From Perognathus longimembris pacificus (taxonomy: Eukaryota; Chordata; Mammalia; Rodentia; Heteromyidae), in the NCBI RefSeq assembly GCF_023159225.1, contig NC_063162.1, positions 93,266,880 to 93,330,879 of the forward strand: DNA of 64,000 nucleotides, read 5' to 3'. A model generated the notes under the pieces. The model was given only the letters and a program-made list of their open reading frames with translations. It was not told where the DNA came from and made no database searches. The first letter of the stretch is position 1; the number at the start of each line of letters is the position of its first letter. Below, one piece after another: positions 33,873 to 46,225 of this stretch. A program made the position numbers and the translations under genes.

Positions 33873-34970
33873 ATGAAAGTTCAAGCCAACTCGCCAGCTC
33901 CAAAAAGTAGTACAATTGAAGAGGAGATGGAGAATAAAAAATCAAATGAGAATAAGATAGAAGAAATGAGCGAAAGCCTCGGGACCGAATTTAGGAAACA
34001 GATACAGGAGCTTAGAATGGAAGTCTTGAAAAATCTACAGGAAATCAAGAAAGAAATGGAAGTAAAAATGGATACAGTGCAATTCTCCATTAAAGAAGAC
34101 ATTAACATCCCAAGAAACGAAATGCATGAAAAAATAGATTCAAAATACAACTCTTTAAAAGAAGAAATCTCCACCATGAGAGCTGATTTGGCAACCATAA
34201 ACAGCTCGCCGTCATCCATAAACACTACACTCGAAGCCACATCACAAAGAATTGATCATATCAAATCCCGAATCTCTCTTTTGGATGACGATGCAGCTGA
34301 TAAGGATCAGAAAATTACCCCACTCCAAGAAATGGTTAAACTCCAGGGCAGACTAATCCAGGAGCTAGTGGACAAAGACAAGAGATATATTCTTCACATA
34401 ATTGGAATAGATGAAGGAGCGGAGTACCAGAACAGAGGGCTACAGCATATTTTCAATAGAGTTATTGCAGAAAACTTCCCCAATCTCACAAGGGACCTCA
34501 CCCAAGTAACGGAAGCCTATAGGACGCCTGGCACACCAGACCCTAGAAAATCCTCGCCCAGGCACATAATAATCAAGACTTCAGATCTCAAGAATAAAGA
34601 ACAAATTTTGAATGCAGCCAAAATGAAGAAAGAGCTATATTGCAGTGGAAAAAGGATCAGAATCACAGCAGACCTCTCCACACAAACCAACAATGCACGA
34701 AGAGCATGGAAGATCATAATCCAAGTCCTCCAGGCCAACAATTGCCAACCCAGAATTAGATATCCAGCAAAACTACAATTCACCTTCAAGGGGAAAAAAA
34801 CCAGATCTTACCATAGAAAAGAGGATATAAAGGAGTATGTGAATAAAAAAACAGCCTTACAGCGAATTCTAAGAGGGGAACCCCACCCAAGAGAAAACAT
34901 ACAGGACCACCAGACAGAAAAAGAAAGAAACTACAATAGCCAGAGCCCAACAGGAAGAGCAGCTCAATAA
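33873..34970 (+). CDS. L1 ORF1 protein (RNA-binding chaperone), open
   Basis: ORF1p coats L1 RNA as a trimer and acts as a nucleic-acid chaperone in the cytoplasmic L1 particle. This frame is 365 residues with no stop. After a short N-terminal tail, residues about 15-150 are rich in Lys/Glu heptads and form the coiled coil. An RRM follows (about 165-250), with YILHIIGI near 172 and HIIIK near 231. The C-terminal domain (about 255-320) contains the family ARRAWK segment and RYPAKLQF. The lysine- and glutamine-rich end is typical. The start is the first Met upstream of the coiled coil, and about 40 bp lie between the ORF1 stop and the ORF2 start. The protein looks intact although the partner ORF2 is dead. 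Confidence 0.93.
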   Translation: MKVQANSPAPKSSTIEEEMENKKSNENKIEEMSESLGTEFRKQIQELRMEVLKNLQEIKKEMEVKMDTVQFSIKEDINIPRNEMHEKIDSKYNSLKEEISTMRADLATINSSPSSINTTLEATSQRIDHIKSRISLLDDDAADKDQKITPLQEMVKLQGRLIQELVDKDKRYILHIIGIDEGAEYQNRGLQHIFNRVIAENFPNLTRDLTQVTEAYRTPGTPDPRKSSPRHIIIKTSDLKNKEQILNAAKMKKELYCSGKRIRITADLSTQTNNARRAWKIIIQVLQANNCQPRIRYPAKLQFTFKGKKTRSYHRKEDIKEYVNKKTALQRILRGEPHPRENIQDHQTEKERNYNSQSPTGRAAQ

Positions 34971-35011
34971 AGACAAGAAAAAAGGGAAAGGAAAAACAGC
35001 CTAACAGGAAA

Positions 35012-38000
35012 ATGGAAGGGAAAAAAACACTCTTATCTATGATCGCTTTGAATATAAATGGTATAAACTCTCCGATAAAGAGGAGCAGACTGACAGAGTA
35101 GATCCCTAAACAAAAAGATGCTATCTGTTGTCTTCAAGAGACCCATCTTACAGCAAGGGACAAAAACAGGCTCCAAATGAAAGGATGGAGCAAGATCTAT
35201 CAAGCCAACGCACCTACCAAAATGGCAGGAGTAGCCATCCTGATTTCAGACAACCTGGACTTCTCATTAAAATCAACTCAAAAAGACAAAGAAGGACACT
35301 ACATTTTAATACAAGGAAAAATCCAGAATCAAGACATCACGGTGATAAATTTATACTCACCGAACAAAAGAGGCCCTACATATGTCAAGCAAATTCTCAC
35401 AGAACTAAAGAACAAGATAGACCCAAACACAATCATAGTGGGAGACTTTAATACTCCACTCTCTCCAAGAGACAGATCCAACACCCAGAGGATTAGCAAG
35501 GGAGCTGAAGACCTAAGTAACACCATATCTCAAATGTATCTGACAGATCTATACAGAATATTCCACCCTACAGAGACCCAATACACATTCTTCTCAGCAG
35601 CCCATGGAACATACTCCAAACTAGATCATGTCATAGCCCACACAAAGAACCTCAGCAAATACAAAAGTATTAACATCATCCCACATATTATATCTGACCA
35701 CAGTGGAATCAAGGTAACCCTCAATAACAAAGGATACCACAGAGGCTATACAAATACTTGGAGACTAAACCCCTCAATGTTATCTAACACTTGGGTCACA
35801 GAGCAAATTAAGGATGAAATTAACAAATTCATAAGCCACAATGACAATGAAAATACATCACAAAGAAACCTATGGGACACAGCTAAGGCAGTACTGAGGG
35901 GCAAGATCATTGCCCTCAGCACTCACATTAAAAGAATGGAAACAGAGCAGGTGAATAACCTCACAATGAAACTAAAACAACTGGAGAAACAAGAAATGAT
36001 CGAATCTAAAATGACCAGGAGGAGAGAGATCACAAAGATCAAAGAAGAGATAAATCTGATTGAAAATAGAAAGACCATTCAACAAATAAATAAGACTAAA
36101 AGCTGGTTCTTTGAGAAAATAAATAAAAATTGACAGACCCCTCACAAGATTACAAAAAAAAGAGAAGAGACTCATATACGTAAAATCAGGGACTCCACTG
36201 GAAAAATTACAACAAATACACACGATATTCAAACAATCATAAGGAACTATTTCCAGAACCTCTACTCAGCAAAAAACAACAATTTTACAGAAATGGATCA
36301 ATTCTTAGAGAAGTATAAACTGCCCAAACTGAACCAAGAAGAAATAAATCAACTAAATAACCTAATAACTTACAGCGAGATACAGGGGGTAATCCAGAGC
36401 CTCCCAACAAAGAAAAGCCCAGGCCCAGACGGATTCACCAACGAATTCTATAAAACCTTTAGTGAGGAGCTAATTCCAATACTCCTCAAACTCTTCAGCG
36501 AAATAGAAACAGAGGGAGAAATCCCAAACTCATTCTATGAAGCTAATATTATACTCATCCCCAAACCAGGAAAAGACCCAACAAAAAAAGAGAACTACAG
36601 ACCAATATCACTAATGAACACAGAAGCAAAGCTCCTCAATAAAATATTAGCTAACAGGATCCAGAAACTGATCAAGAAAATTATACATCATGACCAAGTA
36701 GGCTTCATCCCATAGTCACAAGCATGGTTCAATATCCGTAAATCAATCAATGTAATTCACCACATCAACAGAACTAAAATCAAGAATCACATTGTTATCT
36801 CAGTCGATTCCCAAAAAGCCTTTGACAAAATACAACATCCATACTTATTAAAAGCTCTGGAGAGAACAGGAATAGATGGAACATTTCTCAAAATAATAAA
36901 AGCCATATACAACAGACCAACTGCTAATATCGTATTAAATGGGGAGAAACTAAAATCATTCCCCCTAAACTCAGGAACAAGACAAGGATGCCCACTCTCC
37001 CCACTTCTTTTCAACATAGTGCTGGAATCCCTAGCCATAGCAATAAGGCAAGAGGAGGACATCAAAGGGATCCAAATCGGCAAGGAAGCAATCAAGTTAT
37101 CCCTATTCGCAGATGACACGATCATATATCTGAAGGACCCAAAAGCTCAGTCCCCAAACTCCTACACCTAATAAACCATTTTGGCAAAGTAGCAGGATAC
37201 AAAATCAATCCACAAAAGTCAGCAGCTTTTCTGTACACCAGCAATGTACAAGCAGAAAAGGAAATTATGGAAATAATTCCATTTACAGTAGCCAACAAAA
37301 GAATAATGTACCTAGGGATCAACCTAACCAAGGATGTGACAGACCTATTTAATGAGAACTATAAAAATCTAATAAGGTAAATCAAAGAAGACACAAGGAA
37401 ATGGAAAGACCTCCCATGCTCATGGGTAGGCAGAATCAATATAGTGAAAATGGCCATATTGCCCAAATTATTATACAAATTCAATGCAATCCCCATTAAG
37501 ATCCCAGCTACATTCTTCACTGAAATAAAGAAAGCAACCCATAAATTCATATGGAACAGCAAAAGACCTAGAGTAGCCAAACCAATTCTAGGCAAAAAAA
37601 GTAGTGCAGGAGGTATCACAATACCAGACTTCAAGCTCTATTATAGAGCTATCATAACAAAACAGCCTGGTATTGGTATAAAAATAGACCTGAAGACCAA
37701 TGGAATATAATTGAAGACCCAGAAATAAAACCGCACTCTTAACAGTCAGCTGATATTCGACAAATAAGCTAAAGACATACAACGGAAAAAACAAAGCCTC
37801 TTCAACTACTGGTGCTGGGAAAACTGGGCAGCCATATGTAGAAAACTCAAAGTAGACCCAAGCCTATCACCATGCACCAAGATCAACTCAAAATGGATCA
37901 AGGACTTCAACATCAGACCTGAATCCTTGAAACTGCTGAAGGACAGGGTAGGAGAGACGCTAGAACTGTAGTCACAGGAAGGAACTTCCTGAATATAGTG

Positions 38001-38833
38001 CTAGGGGCACAACAGATAGGGGAGAGACTGGACAAATGGGACTACTACAAAATAAAAAGTTTCTGCACTGCTAAAGACATAGCCACCAAACTAGAAAGAC
38101 AGCCAACCATATGGGAAAGGATCTTTACCAGCACAGCAACAGACAAAGGCGTAATGTCTGCCATCTACAGAGAACTCAAAAAACTAAGCCCCTCCAAGCC
38201 CAGTAAACCAATTATGAAATGGGCAAAGGAACTAAAGAGAGACTTCACAAGAGAAGAGATAAAAATGGCAAAGAAACATATGAGGAAATGTTCAACATCC
38301 CTGGCAGTAAAGGAAATGCAAATAAAAAAACCCTGAGATATCACCTCAGTCCAGTTAGAATGGCCTATACTCTGAACTCAGGCAACAACAAATGCTGGAG
38401 GGGGTGCGGGAAAAGAGGAACCCTTCTCCATTGTTGGTGGGAGTGCAAATTAGTACAACCACTTTGGAGAACAGTATGGAGGTTTCTCAAAAAGCTCAAC
38501 ATAGATCTACCCTATGACCCAGCCATACCACTCTTAGGTATCTATCCTGAACAACAGGTCCCAAGATATCAAAAAGACATCTGCACTTCCATGTTTATCG
38601 CTGCACAATTCACAATAGCCAAAATATAGAAACAATCCAGTAGTCTCTCCACAAATGAATGGATCCAAAAAATATTGTACCTATATACAATGGAATACTA
38701 CATAGTGATTAGAAATGGTGAAATATTGGTATTCGCAGGGAAATGGTCAGAACTTGAACAAATAATGTTGAGCGAGACAAGCCTAGAACACAGAAAACAA
38801 AGGGGCTTGATCTTCTTGATATATGACTGTTAA
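35012..38833 (+). pseudogene. L1 ORF2 (endonuclease-reverse transcriptase), disrupted
   Basis: ORF2p nicks target DNA and reverse-transcribes L1 RNA there. The frame starts at 35012 and ends with TAA at 38831-38833, a span of 1,274 codon positions including the stop. An in-frame TAG lies at codon 30 (35099-35101), where related proteins have Trp. The endonuclease is otherwise legible: QETHL, SPNKRGPT, GDFNTPLS and ISDHSG. A +1/-1 shift pair lies at about 36128-36162, followed by a TAG at 36713-36715. The reverse transcriptase keeps [10 protein letters not shown] and FADD (37106-37117). Past about 37150 the frame shifts again. There is a TAA at 37378-37380 and further breaks between 37,700 and 38,000. 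The Cys-His motif C-X3-C-X7-H-X4-C is at 38393-38446. The last in-frame stop before the true end is near 38627. The protein is non-functional. Confidence 0.93.
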
Positions 38834-39285
38834 GGTGGTGGGATGGGGAGACAGTAGAGACCAGGTATGCGAAACCAAAAACTTCTTGTCAAATGGTATT
38901 TCCCACAGGTTTGGGTCAGCGACCCTACATTATGTAATTAAAAGCAAACAACTACTCAACATATATAGGTCAAAAATAGACCTCTCAGAGGAACATAATA
39001 GCTCAAAAGTTATGTATGTATGCTCATATAAGACAAGGATAAGCAAACTCTATTGTTGATGTTACATTTAAAGTCCTAGGTGAATTTCCTTTGGTGTAGG
39101 CCACATTGCTACTGTATATGTTTTTGGTACTCAGTGTAATGTATATATGTGTGCCTGATCTAGGGAAGGGAAAGTAAAACAGGGTGTAAGATATCACAAG
39201 AAATGTACAAACTGCTCTATTATGTAACTGTACCCCTTTTGCACAACACCTTGTCAAATTTTTTTTAATTAATAAATAAATTTTT
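38834..39285 (+). other. 3' UTR of the full-length L1
   Basis: About 450 bases from the ORF2 stop to an A/T-rich tail with AATAAATAAA near 39271. The end (AAATGTACAAACTGCT to CACAACACCTTGTCAA) is distantly like other L1 tails here. However, it lacks the long G-rich purine tract seen in the copies at 2585, 14308 and 62316, so it belongs to a different L1 lineage. Confidence 0.85.
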
Positions 39286-39302
39286 AAAAAGTTATTTCCA
39301 GA
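39286..39302. repeat. Target-site duplication of the full-length L1, right copy
   Basis: Perfect match to 32054-32070. It follows the A-rich tail of the element directly, so the border between tail and duplication may be off by one or two A residues. Confidence 0.95.
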
Positions 39303-39824
39303 AGTGTCCTTTTCAGTTTGTCTTATTAATCATTCAGAGGAGTCAGATGCACAGACGGTTATGTCCAGCTAAATTATCTCTTTAAGACTGGACAATTTGC
39401 ATTCTAAGATCCTGTGGGTGCCTATTCTTCATCCAAATACCATAATTAAAATTGAGCTAAAATACATTTTTCTACATATCCCTGATTAATTTAATGCAAG
39501 CAGGTAGAGCTTTTACCTTAAATGCTTTCCATTCTTAATATACCTTGAAAGAACTTTATATACTGTCATCAGAATTCTTTTTCTACCCTGAGAAGAATGA
39601 ACTTTCTTTTCCACGAGAGACCTAGAAAGCCTCATCTGGCAGGTCCTTTCTTGTCACACTTGGCTGCAGAGGAACTTTAACTCTTAACCCTGAGTAAATT
39701 TTATTGCTCAGTCACTGATAAATCTACTTATTGGATTAAGGAGTTACATTATTTGATGAAGTCAAGAATCATCTACTTCTATTCTAGATGGACCGAGAAA
39801 AAAAATCCTGTTAAATAAGCCATG

Positions 39825-40262
39825 CTCAGTAAGACAAATGACATGTTTTCTCTCATATGCAGAAGCTAGATATAAAATACAAACATGGCTGATGAAATAT
39901 ATACAGGGCTCTTTGCATATGCACATAGAGTGACTAAAATATACTATACTTAAGAAGCCAAAAGTGTAACTCCTCTGAACAACCAATAAACTGTTCATGA
40001 AAACAAATACCACGACGTGAAACAGGGGGAGGGCAATGAGAGGAACACAATAGAGAAAAGGTGAGCAAGTACAGTTATTATATTCAATATACATTAGGTA
40101 AAACTTGAAGTATATAACTTGAGGGTAGGGATGGGAGATGGAATAATCAGAGAGAGCAATGGAAAGGATAACATTGATCAAGAATTATTACTCATAATCT
40201 GACTTATGGAATTGTAATCTTTTTGTACACCACACAATAATAATTATTACATTATTACAAAT
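39825..40262 (+). mobile_element. Diverged L1 3' end
   Basis: CAGTAAGACAAATGACATGT (ORF2 end), ACGTGAAACAGGGGGAGGGC and TAATCTGACTTATGGAATTG, then TTTTTGTACACCACACAATA. Confidence 0.65.
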
Positions 40263-40876
40263 TATTATCTATTCCTGTGGAACAATGATTAGGAAATTTA
40301 CAAAGTGATCATACAAAGGAAAACATGTGCTCTCTATGGTGTTAACCATTTTTTAAATTTGGAAAACATTCTGAAATATTAAAAACAGAAACACCAACTA
40401 AGAAACATCAAAGTATATGGAAGCAATATAAAAATTGAAGTTATATTAATTCTGGAAACAAGAACCAACTGATAGATTTTGTTAGTGTCTTGTAAAGTGA
40501 CAGACACTGCGAGAAAAAAGATTATGTAATTAGCAATATGAAAGCTGATGACGTTCATACAAACAGCACTTCACACACTGACCAACACAGCGAGCTCTTA
40601 TTCCTGTGCACAAGAATATATCTAGACACCTTCAAATGCTCTTACCATTAAGTGTAGCTATAGATGTTGTATTAGGGTGTGTACATTTAGGGTTGTTTTT
40701 TTTTTTGCAATACAGTATATTTATTAGTGCACTCATTCACCACTCCAGGAGAAAGTATATTAAAATAACCAAAGTTATTTCAAAACAATTCATTCTTAGT
40801 GATCTCCAAGACTCCTAAAAGGATAACTGAAAGACTTCACTATCACAGCTGAAGGGGCACATTAAATCCATTCTTA

Positions 40877-41075
40877 TTTTTTGGCCAGTCCTGGGGCTTG
40901 GACTCTGGGCCTGAGCACTGTCCCTGGCTTCTTTTTGCTCAAGGCTAGCACTCTGCCACTTGAGCCACAGCGCCACTTCTGGCCATTTTCTGTATATGTG
41001 GTGCTGGGGAATCGAACCCAGGACCTCATGTATATGAGGCAGGCACTCTTGCCACTAGGCCATATCCCCGCCCCT
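40877..41075 (-). mobile_element. IDL-Geo-type dimeric SINE
   Basis: Antisense copy, TTTTTTGGCCAGTCC to CCATATCCCCGCCCC, with perfect 16-bp duplications ATTAAATCCATTCTTA at 40861-40876 and 41076-41091. Confidence 0.93.
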
Positions 41076-41626
41076 ATTAAATCCATTCTTAATGGAACAA
41101 AATATGGTGTTATTGACCCATGAATCTATTTATTAAACCTCTCTTTTTAAGAATGCTTACTAAAATGTCACTTACACTATGAATTGGTTTCCTAATATTC
41201 TTTCAGAGGAAAGATGACAGTCAGCTTAGCTACTGTCTTATTCAAAATACCAAGCCGATGAGTCCAAATTAATGAGATTTGACAGTTTTATAGCAATTGA
41301 CAAAACCACAGGATGGCACTCTACAGCTGATAAAGTCTGAAATACATGTATAGCTTATCAGGATGAAGACAAGCTTCCTTTCCCACATGTCCCTTAATCT
41401 ATAAGGAAAGTTTCTCAGAATTAGGGTTGTTTTGTTTTTTTTTAGATATCCACAATTTATACCAGCTTTCCCATTCTACAGAACACACACGTTCACAACC
41501 ATGAAACCACTGCACATGGATTCTATGTAGTTTCGTTATGACCATTTTTGTTCTAAACATAATTATAAATACTACTGATTCGTTATAACAAGCAAAACAT
41601 GTTGTGTCTGTAAAAATTAGGATACA

Positions 41627-41853
41627 GGCCTGGTGCTAGTAGCTCATGCTTGTAATCCCAGCTACTCAGGCGGCTGAGATCTGAGGATTGAAGTTTGAAG
41701 CCAGCTGGGGTAGGAAAGTCCTGAGACTCTGATCTCCAATTAATCACAGAAAAAACAGAAGTAGCGCTGTGGCTCAGGTGGTATAGTGCTAGCCTTGAGC
41801 AAATAGGAGCTCAGGGAAAGCACCTAGGCCCAGAATTCGAGCACCAAGACTGG
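41627..41853 (+). mobile_element. B1-like/Geo dimeric SINE with AAT tail
   Basis: The 7SL-like half contains TGTAATCCCAGCTACTCAGG and the linker CTCCAATTAATCAC. The right monomer starts AACAGAAGTAGCGCTGTGG and ends CGAGCACCAAGACTGG. An AATAAT run follows at 41854-41872, then a tandem copy of AAGTCAGTAAAA. Confidence 0.85.
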
Positions 41854-41874
41854 AATAATAATAATAATAATAAG

Positions 41875-43205
41875 TCAGTAAAATAAGTCAGTAAAAATGC
41901 TTTAGTAGATGTGGACAAGAAGACTACTTAAGATTAGAGTGGAAAAACATCAGCCTTGCCCATTTTGTTTTCCTCATTACCCACACACACACAAATAGGT
42001 ATAAAGGTAAACTATAGGTATGCCAGAAAAAAAGTACCAAACTCCATTTGTAGATGCATTGCTAAAGACCAGGACTCAATTCTAAATTAAAAGAATTAAA
42101 AGACTAAACAGAACATACATTTTATGTAACTTGTGTAGTTTTAACTTAAAACTCAAGAGTTAAGTTATGTCTGCATCTTATTCTCTTGATTTCTTGCTTC
42201 AAACTAGATTTTTCTAATTGAAAATGGCCAATTACCTGTTAGATAGAATTTTCTCACAGGTCTCGTGTTCTTAACTGAGGCATATCACAAACACACACAC
42301 ATTATATAAAAGTATAAGACCCAAGCTGATGTTTTTTAAAGACACAGGGAAAATCAATGGGAGAAAGAGCTAGTTTTATCCACTTTTGAGCTTCAAGTTT
42401 TGTTTTTTGATGCCAAAGCAAAACCTCGCTACAATTTTCATAGCTTGCACCTTAAGATTTTAAAAGGAAAATGAAAACAAGCTAGTTGTTCAGGCAGATA
42501 AAAAAGCAAATCAGATTGGTTGCTTGGAAACTCTAGTACAGGGGAAAAACAGCACTTGAAAAATCCACAATAACCTTATTTCCTAGCTCTGTTTCAGTGT
42601 ACATTTCCAAAGTAACCTCCTGCTAATCACAGCTTCATTTCCAGCACACCTTACCAGCGCAGAGTTCATTATTTCTGGGTGGTTGCCATATTGAAGATGA
42701 AACATCTGAGGCCGGGGTGATGGTGGATGGAGGGTAGAGGGCTGGAAACTGAAACCACCAGCCCCATGTTGCTCTGCTGTTTTCCAGGACTTTCTCAAGT
42801 AGTTCCAGTCCATACCATTGAGCCTCTTTAGCTCAGCCTTTTCCAGTGTCTTTCCTTGTGCTTGTTTTCAAAGTTTAGTGTGTATTCGAAACACTTTTCA
42901 AAAGCAGTTTGGTGCTCCACCCACCCATGGAGGCCCTGCTTCTTTCATCTGGGCAGGACCTTGTAATGGTTTTTGAAGATGCTCCACATTGAGGGACAGT
43001 AAAGGTCAAGCAAAGACTTCTTCTTTGTGATATCCAAGGACTTGTGAAGTGTCTTGTCCTTAAATATACTTGGGGTTGGCATGATTAGGAGATGGCCATT
43101 GTACTGAGATGGTTCTGAACCTGGTTTCAGAGCTCTTACAATGATTCACACACTTGTAACACTTTACTAGGTCAAAAATTTCAGGTTAAATAAAAATGTT
43201 TCATT
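41875..43205. other. Intergenic, nothing recognised
   Basis: Includes a slightly GC-richer patch at 42600-42850 with a 76-codon minus-strand frame and no known motif. Possibly an old LTR piece. Confidence 0.5.
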
Positions 43206-43209
43206 TCCC

Positions 43210-43620
43210 TTCTCTTCCCTGCATTTAAAATTAGTCTTGAAGAGTCTTCTGGTTGACATTACTATGTAACAAACTACCCCCAAAGTTATGGCGTAAAACA
43301 CCCCAAATCCATTTTGCCCATACATGCTGCAGGTCAGGTACTTGGGAGGCCGAGTGGGTCTGGTTTGCCTCTGCTCCACACTGCAGGAATGTGAGCTGAG
43401 AAGGCTTTAGCTGCATGTGGTTTGCACTACAGTGGGCAGGACTCGCCTGGAGGCTCGTTCAGGTCCATACCTGGCACCTGGGCTGCAATGGATTTGAAAG
43501 ATTCTTGAAGCTGGAACTGCCAGCAGGAGTAGCTGGCTTCTTCCTTCTATCTTCTGGGCTTCAAGATAGTTAGACATTTCTAGGCTTAGTGCCAAAGTTC
43601 ATTGTATCTAATACATTCAT
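43210..43620 (+). mobile_element. Ancient repeat, unclassified
   Basis: CATTACTATGTAACAAACTA, CCCCCAAAGTTATGGCGTAA and CTGCAGGTCAGGTACTTGG to GGATTTGAAAGATTC look like an old mammalian transposon or LTR. Name not certain. Confidence 0.4.
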
Positions 43621-44029
43621 GGTCTTTCCAGCTTCCTAGGCTGTTAGGACTTCATCTTCTACAGGTATCTTCCATTACTTCTACTAACTCCATTGGTTCA
43701 AATTGAATCTACTTGAGGGGAAAAAAGCCCAACTAACTCTCACATGCTTTTAAGAGTCAAGGATAAAATCCACTTATGTTTCACTCAAAGAACACAACAC
43801 CTATGTTTTTAAATTTTTTGTGATACATGCCCTTGCACTTGCTAAACAAGAATTCCATTCCTTTTTGCTTTAGCTTTAGTTTCAGCTGTTTTTTGCTTTT
43901 GTTTGAGTTGTCTTAGACAGAAATACTCACCCCATTGTTCTGGAACTTTAGATGAGGAAATTATCCTGGATTATAGAAGTGGATCTGATACAATCACTAA
44001 TGTCCCTTTAGGTGTAGGGTCTGAAATCA

Positions 44030-44285
44030 GAGTCACAATAGCCAGAAGTAATTTGTGGGGATCACATGAGCAAGGGCCATGAGCCAAGGAATGCAGGCTA
44101 CTTTAGAAACTTACACAGGCAAGATTCATATTCCCTACAAGGAACCAGCCCAACCAACATGTTTACTTTAGCCAATGAGACTGATTGTGTGTCTTGGAAC
44201 TCCAGAACTAAATAATAAATTATTTGAATCCACAATGTTTATGGAAATTTGTTACAGTAGCAATACAAAACTAATTGAAACAGAC
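44030..44285 (+). mobile_element. Ancient LTR 3' remnant (tentative)
   Basis: CTTGGAACTCCAGAACTAAA, TAATAAATTATTTGAATCCA and GGAAATTTGTTACAGTAGCA, AATACAAAACTAATTG, the usual 3' end of an old LTR or similar repeat. Confidence 0.45.
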
Positions 44286-45790
44286 AACATTCAAAACATA
44301 TAATTGTACATTCCACTTGATTGGTCTGAATACCAGTGTCAACATTTTGTTTCTACACTTAGGCCAACCTAAGATCTACCTTTGGCTTGGATTTGGCTAA
44401 TGACTTCAGAAAAAGTGGGCATCTTTGAGAAAATTACTCAGTAAAAATCAAAATCGAGATATAGATGACCAGTTATTTACCAAAAGATATGTTGTTTATT
44501 AAAAGCTTGAAATTTAAAAAGTCCTGGAACCATACTAAAATATTTCAGAAGTGAGTCAACTACAAGAATTGCAAATTGCTTCCAAAATTTGAGAGCACAT
44601 CTGTCTTGTAATCAGTCAACTAAGGAAGTAAGTAATAAATGTGAACATTTCAAATTCATTCAAGTACTTACTTGTTTGAAGCACAAATCTTGAGAGCAGG
44701 CTTGTATCATGAGTTGAGTGCCTTTCCTTCAAATTCCCCTCATTAATGCTCACATGTACTGAGTTGTTATGAAAATAAAATATAGATTATGTGGAGGTAT
44801 CTGGAATAGCACAGCATATCTAGGTCACATGAGGTGTGCAGAAAAGATCAGCTACATGAATCAAAAGGTAGTGGTGGCTGCAGAGCCATAGTTCATGTTT
44901 ATGGGAAGGCAGTGAATGTTACTTCCGCCTAGAGTTGAGAGATAAGAGCTTTTCCTTTCAGTAGTAGGGGGCCAGAGGCCCTTCACTCTGGCCTCGTGCC
45001 AGAGCCTCTAGCTATTAAAAGGAACTCCCACAAATACCTTGTGTCTACCAGACAGGCCTCCCATCACTATGCCTTAGTGATACTTGTGGATCTGTGAATT
45101 TAATGTATTGGTTTTACTTTGGACTTCTCTTAAAGTGAGATAACAAATCTAAAAGATTATTTTGGTAGGTCATTTTGGTTCAATACTCAGGCACATGCCT
45201 GATTAAATACTTTATCTCTCTACTTGTTTTTTATTTCCAATTCAATACCAATAGAATTGTTTCACTAAATAGTGCAGTGAGAAAATCTTTCTCAAAACCC
45301 TATGGAATATAACATAAGCTTATGGTATTAGCTGTCAAAAAACAAGCTGCTCCAGGGCTCACCTAGCTGAAAGGTACACAGGGATGTGAAGCTTATCTTT
45401 GGATGATATGTGTAAACTTCTCTTTTACTTAAAGATTGAAGACATCTCACCAGTCAGCAGGATGTTCCCATATCCCAGAAACTATCCCAGGCTGCATATA
45501 ACTCTGCTCTCAACATTTCTAGATCTTCATTGGTGACAATGGACAGGAACACTGGTTCCCTCCCAAAGCACACCTCATTTGCAAAGACTCAAGCTAGACA
45601 TGGAATCCAGAAATTTTGCTTAACTGATGTATATGCCATTTAAAAATGGGCCATTGATAGCTACAATTCAATATGTTAACAGGAAGATTTGTACTCAGCA
45701 GGTCTTTCTAACCTAAACTTGGTATGTGTCCCCCAAGTGCGGTGGAGCTCTAACTTCCCTTTCTATACTTTCATCATAGTGCAAATAGGT

Positions 45791-46004
45791 GGGTTTTTTT
45801 GTTTGTTTTTGGCCATTCCTGGGCCTTGGACTCAGGGCCTGAGCACTGTCCCTGGCTTCTTTTTGCTCAAGGCTAGCACTCTGCCACTTGAGCCACAGCG
45901 CCACTTCTGGCCGTTTTCTGTATATGTGGTGCTGGGGAATCGAACCCAGGGCCTCATGTATACGAGGCAAGCTCTCTTGCCACTAGGCCATATCCCCAGC
46001 CCCA
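45791..46004 (-). mobile_element. IDL-Geo-type dimeric SINE
   Basis: Antisense copy from a T-rich end to ATATCCCCAGCCCC, with a perfect 20-bp duplication (45771-45790 and 46005-46024). It is one of the youngest-looking copies in the window. Confidence 0.93.
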
Positions 46005-46026
46005 TCATCATAGTGCAAATAGGTTT

Positions 46027-46225
46027 TGAGCCCGTGGTTCTCAGCTGGGTACATTTTTTTTTTTTTTTTTTGCATCCCAAAGGTCATGTGGCAGTGTTAG
46101 GAGACATTTATGGCTGTCGCACTGGGGGCTGTAGTAATACTAGAATCAAGTGAGTAGGGGTTACAGATGGCCTCACATCGCAAGGAGAGACTATTTCCAA
46201 AAAGACAATGCTACTAAGGTTGAGA
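46027..46225 (+). mobile_element. Ancient DNA-transposon-like repeat (tentative)
   Basis: CCCGTGGTTCTCAGCTGGGT, GGCAGTGTTAGGAGACATTT and ATGGCTGTCGCACTGGGGGC to ACTAAGGTTGAGAGCC have inverted ends (GGTTCTCA / TTGAGAGCC). Confidence 0.5.

Larger units (their letters stand above)
32071..39285 (+). mobile_element. Full-length L1 (LINE-1) retrotransposon
   Basis: A 7.2-kb LINE-1 with a 1.8-kb 5' UTR, ORF1, ORF2 and a 3' UTR ending in an A-rich tail. It is bracketed by a perfect 17-bp target-site duplication (32054-32070 and 39286-39302). The left copy is preceded by AT-rich DNA, as expected for L1 endonuclease cleavage. The element starts with a G run and AAAGATGGCGCC (32076-32087), which resembles the YY1-site start of other mammalian L1 promoters. 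ORF1 is open. ORF2 carries several stops and frameshifts, so the copy cannot move on its own. The two duplications are identical and all structural parts remain, so it is not very old. Confidence 0.95.
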
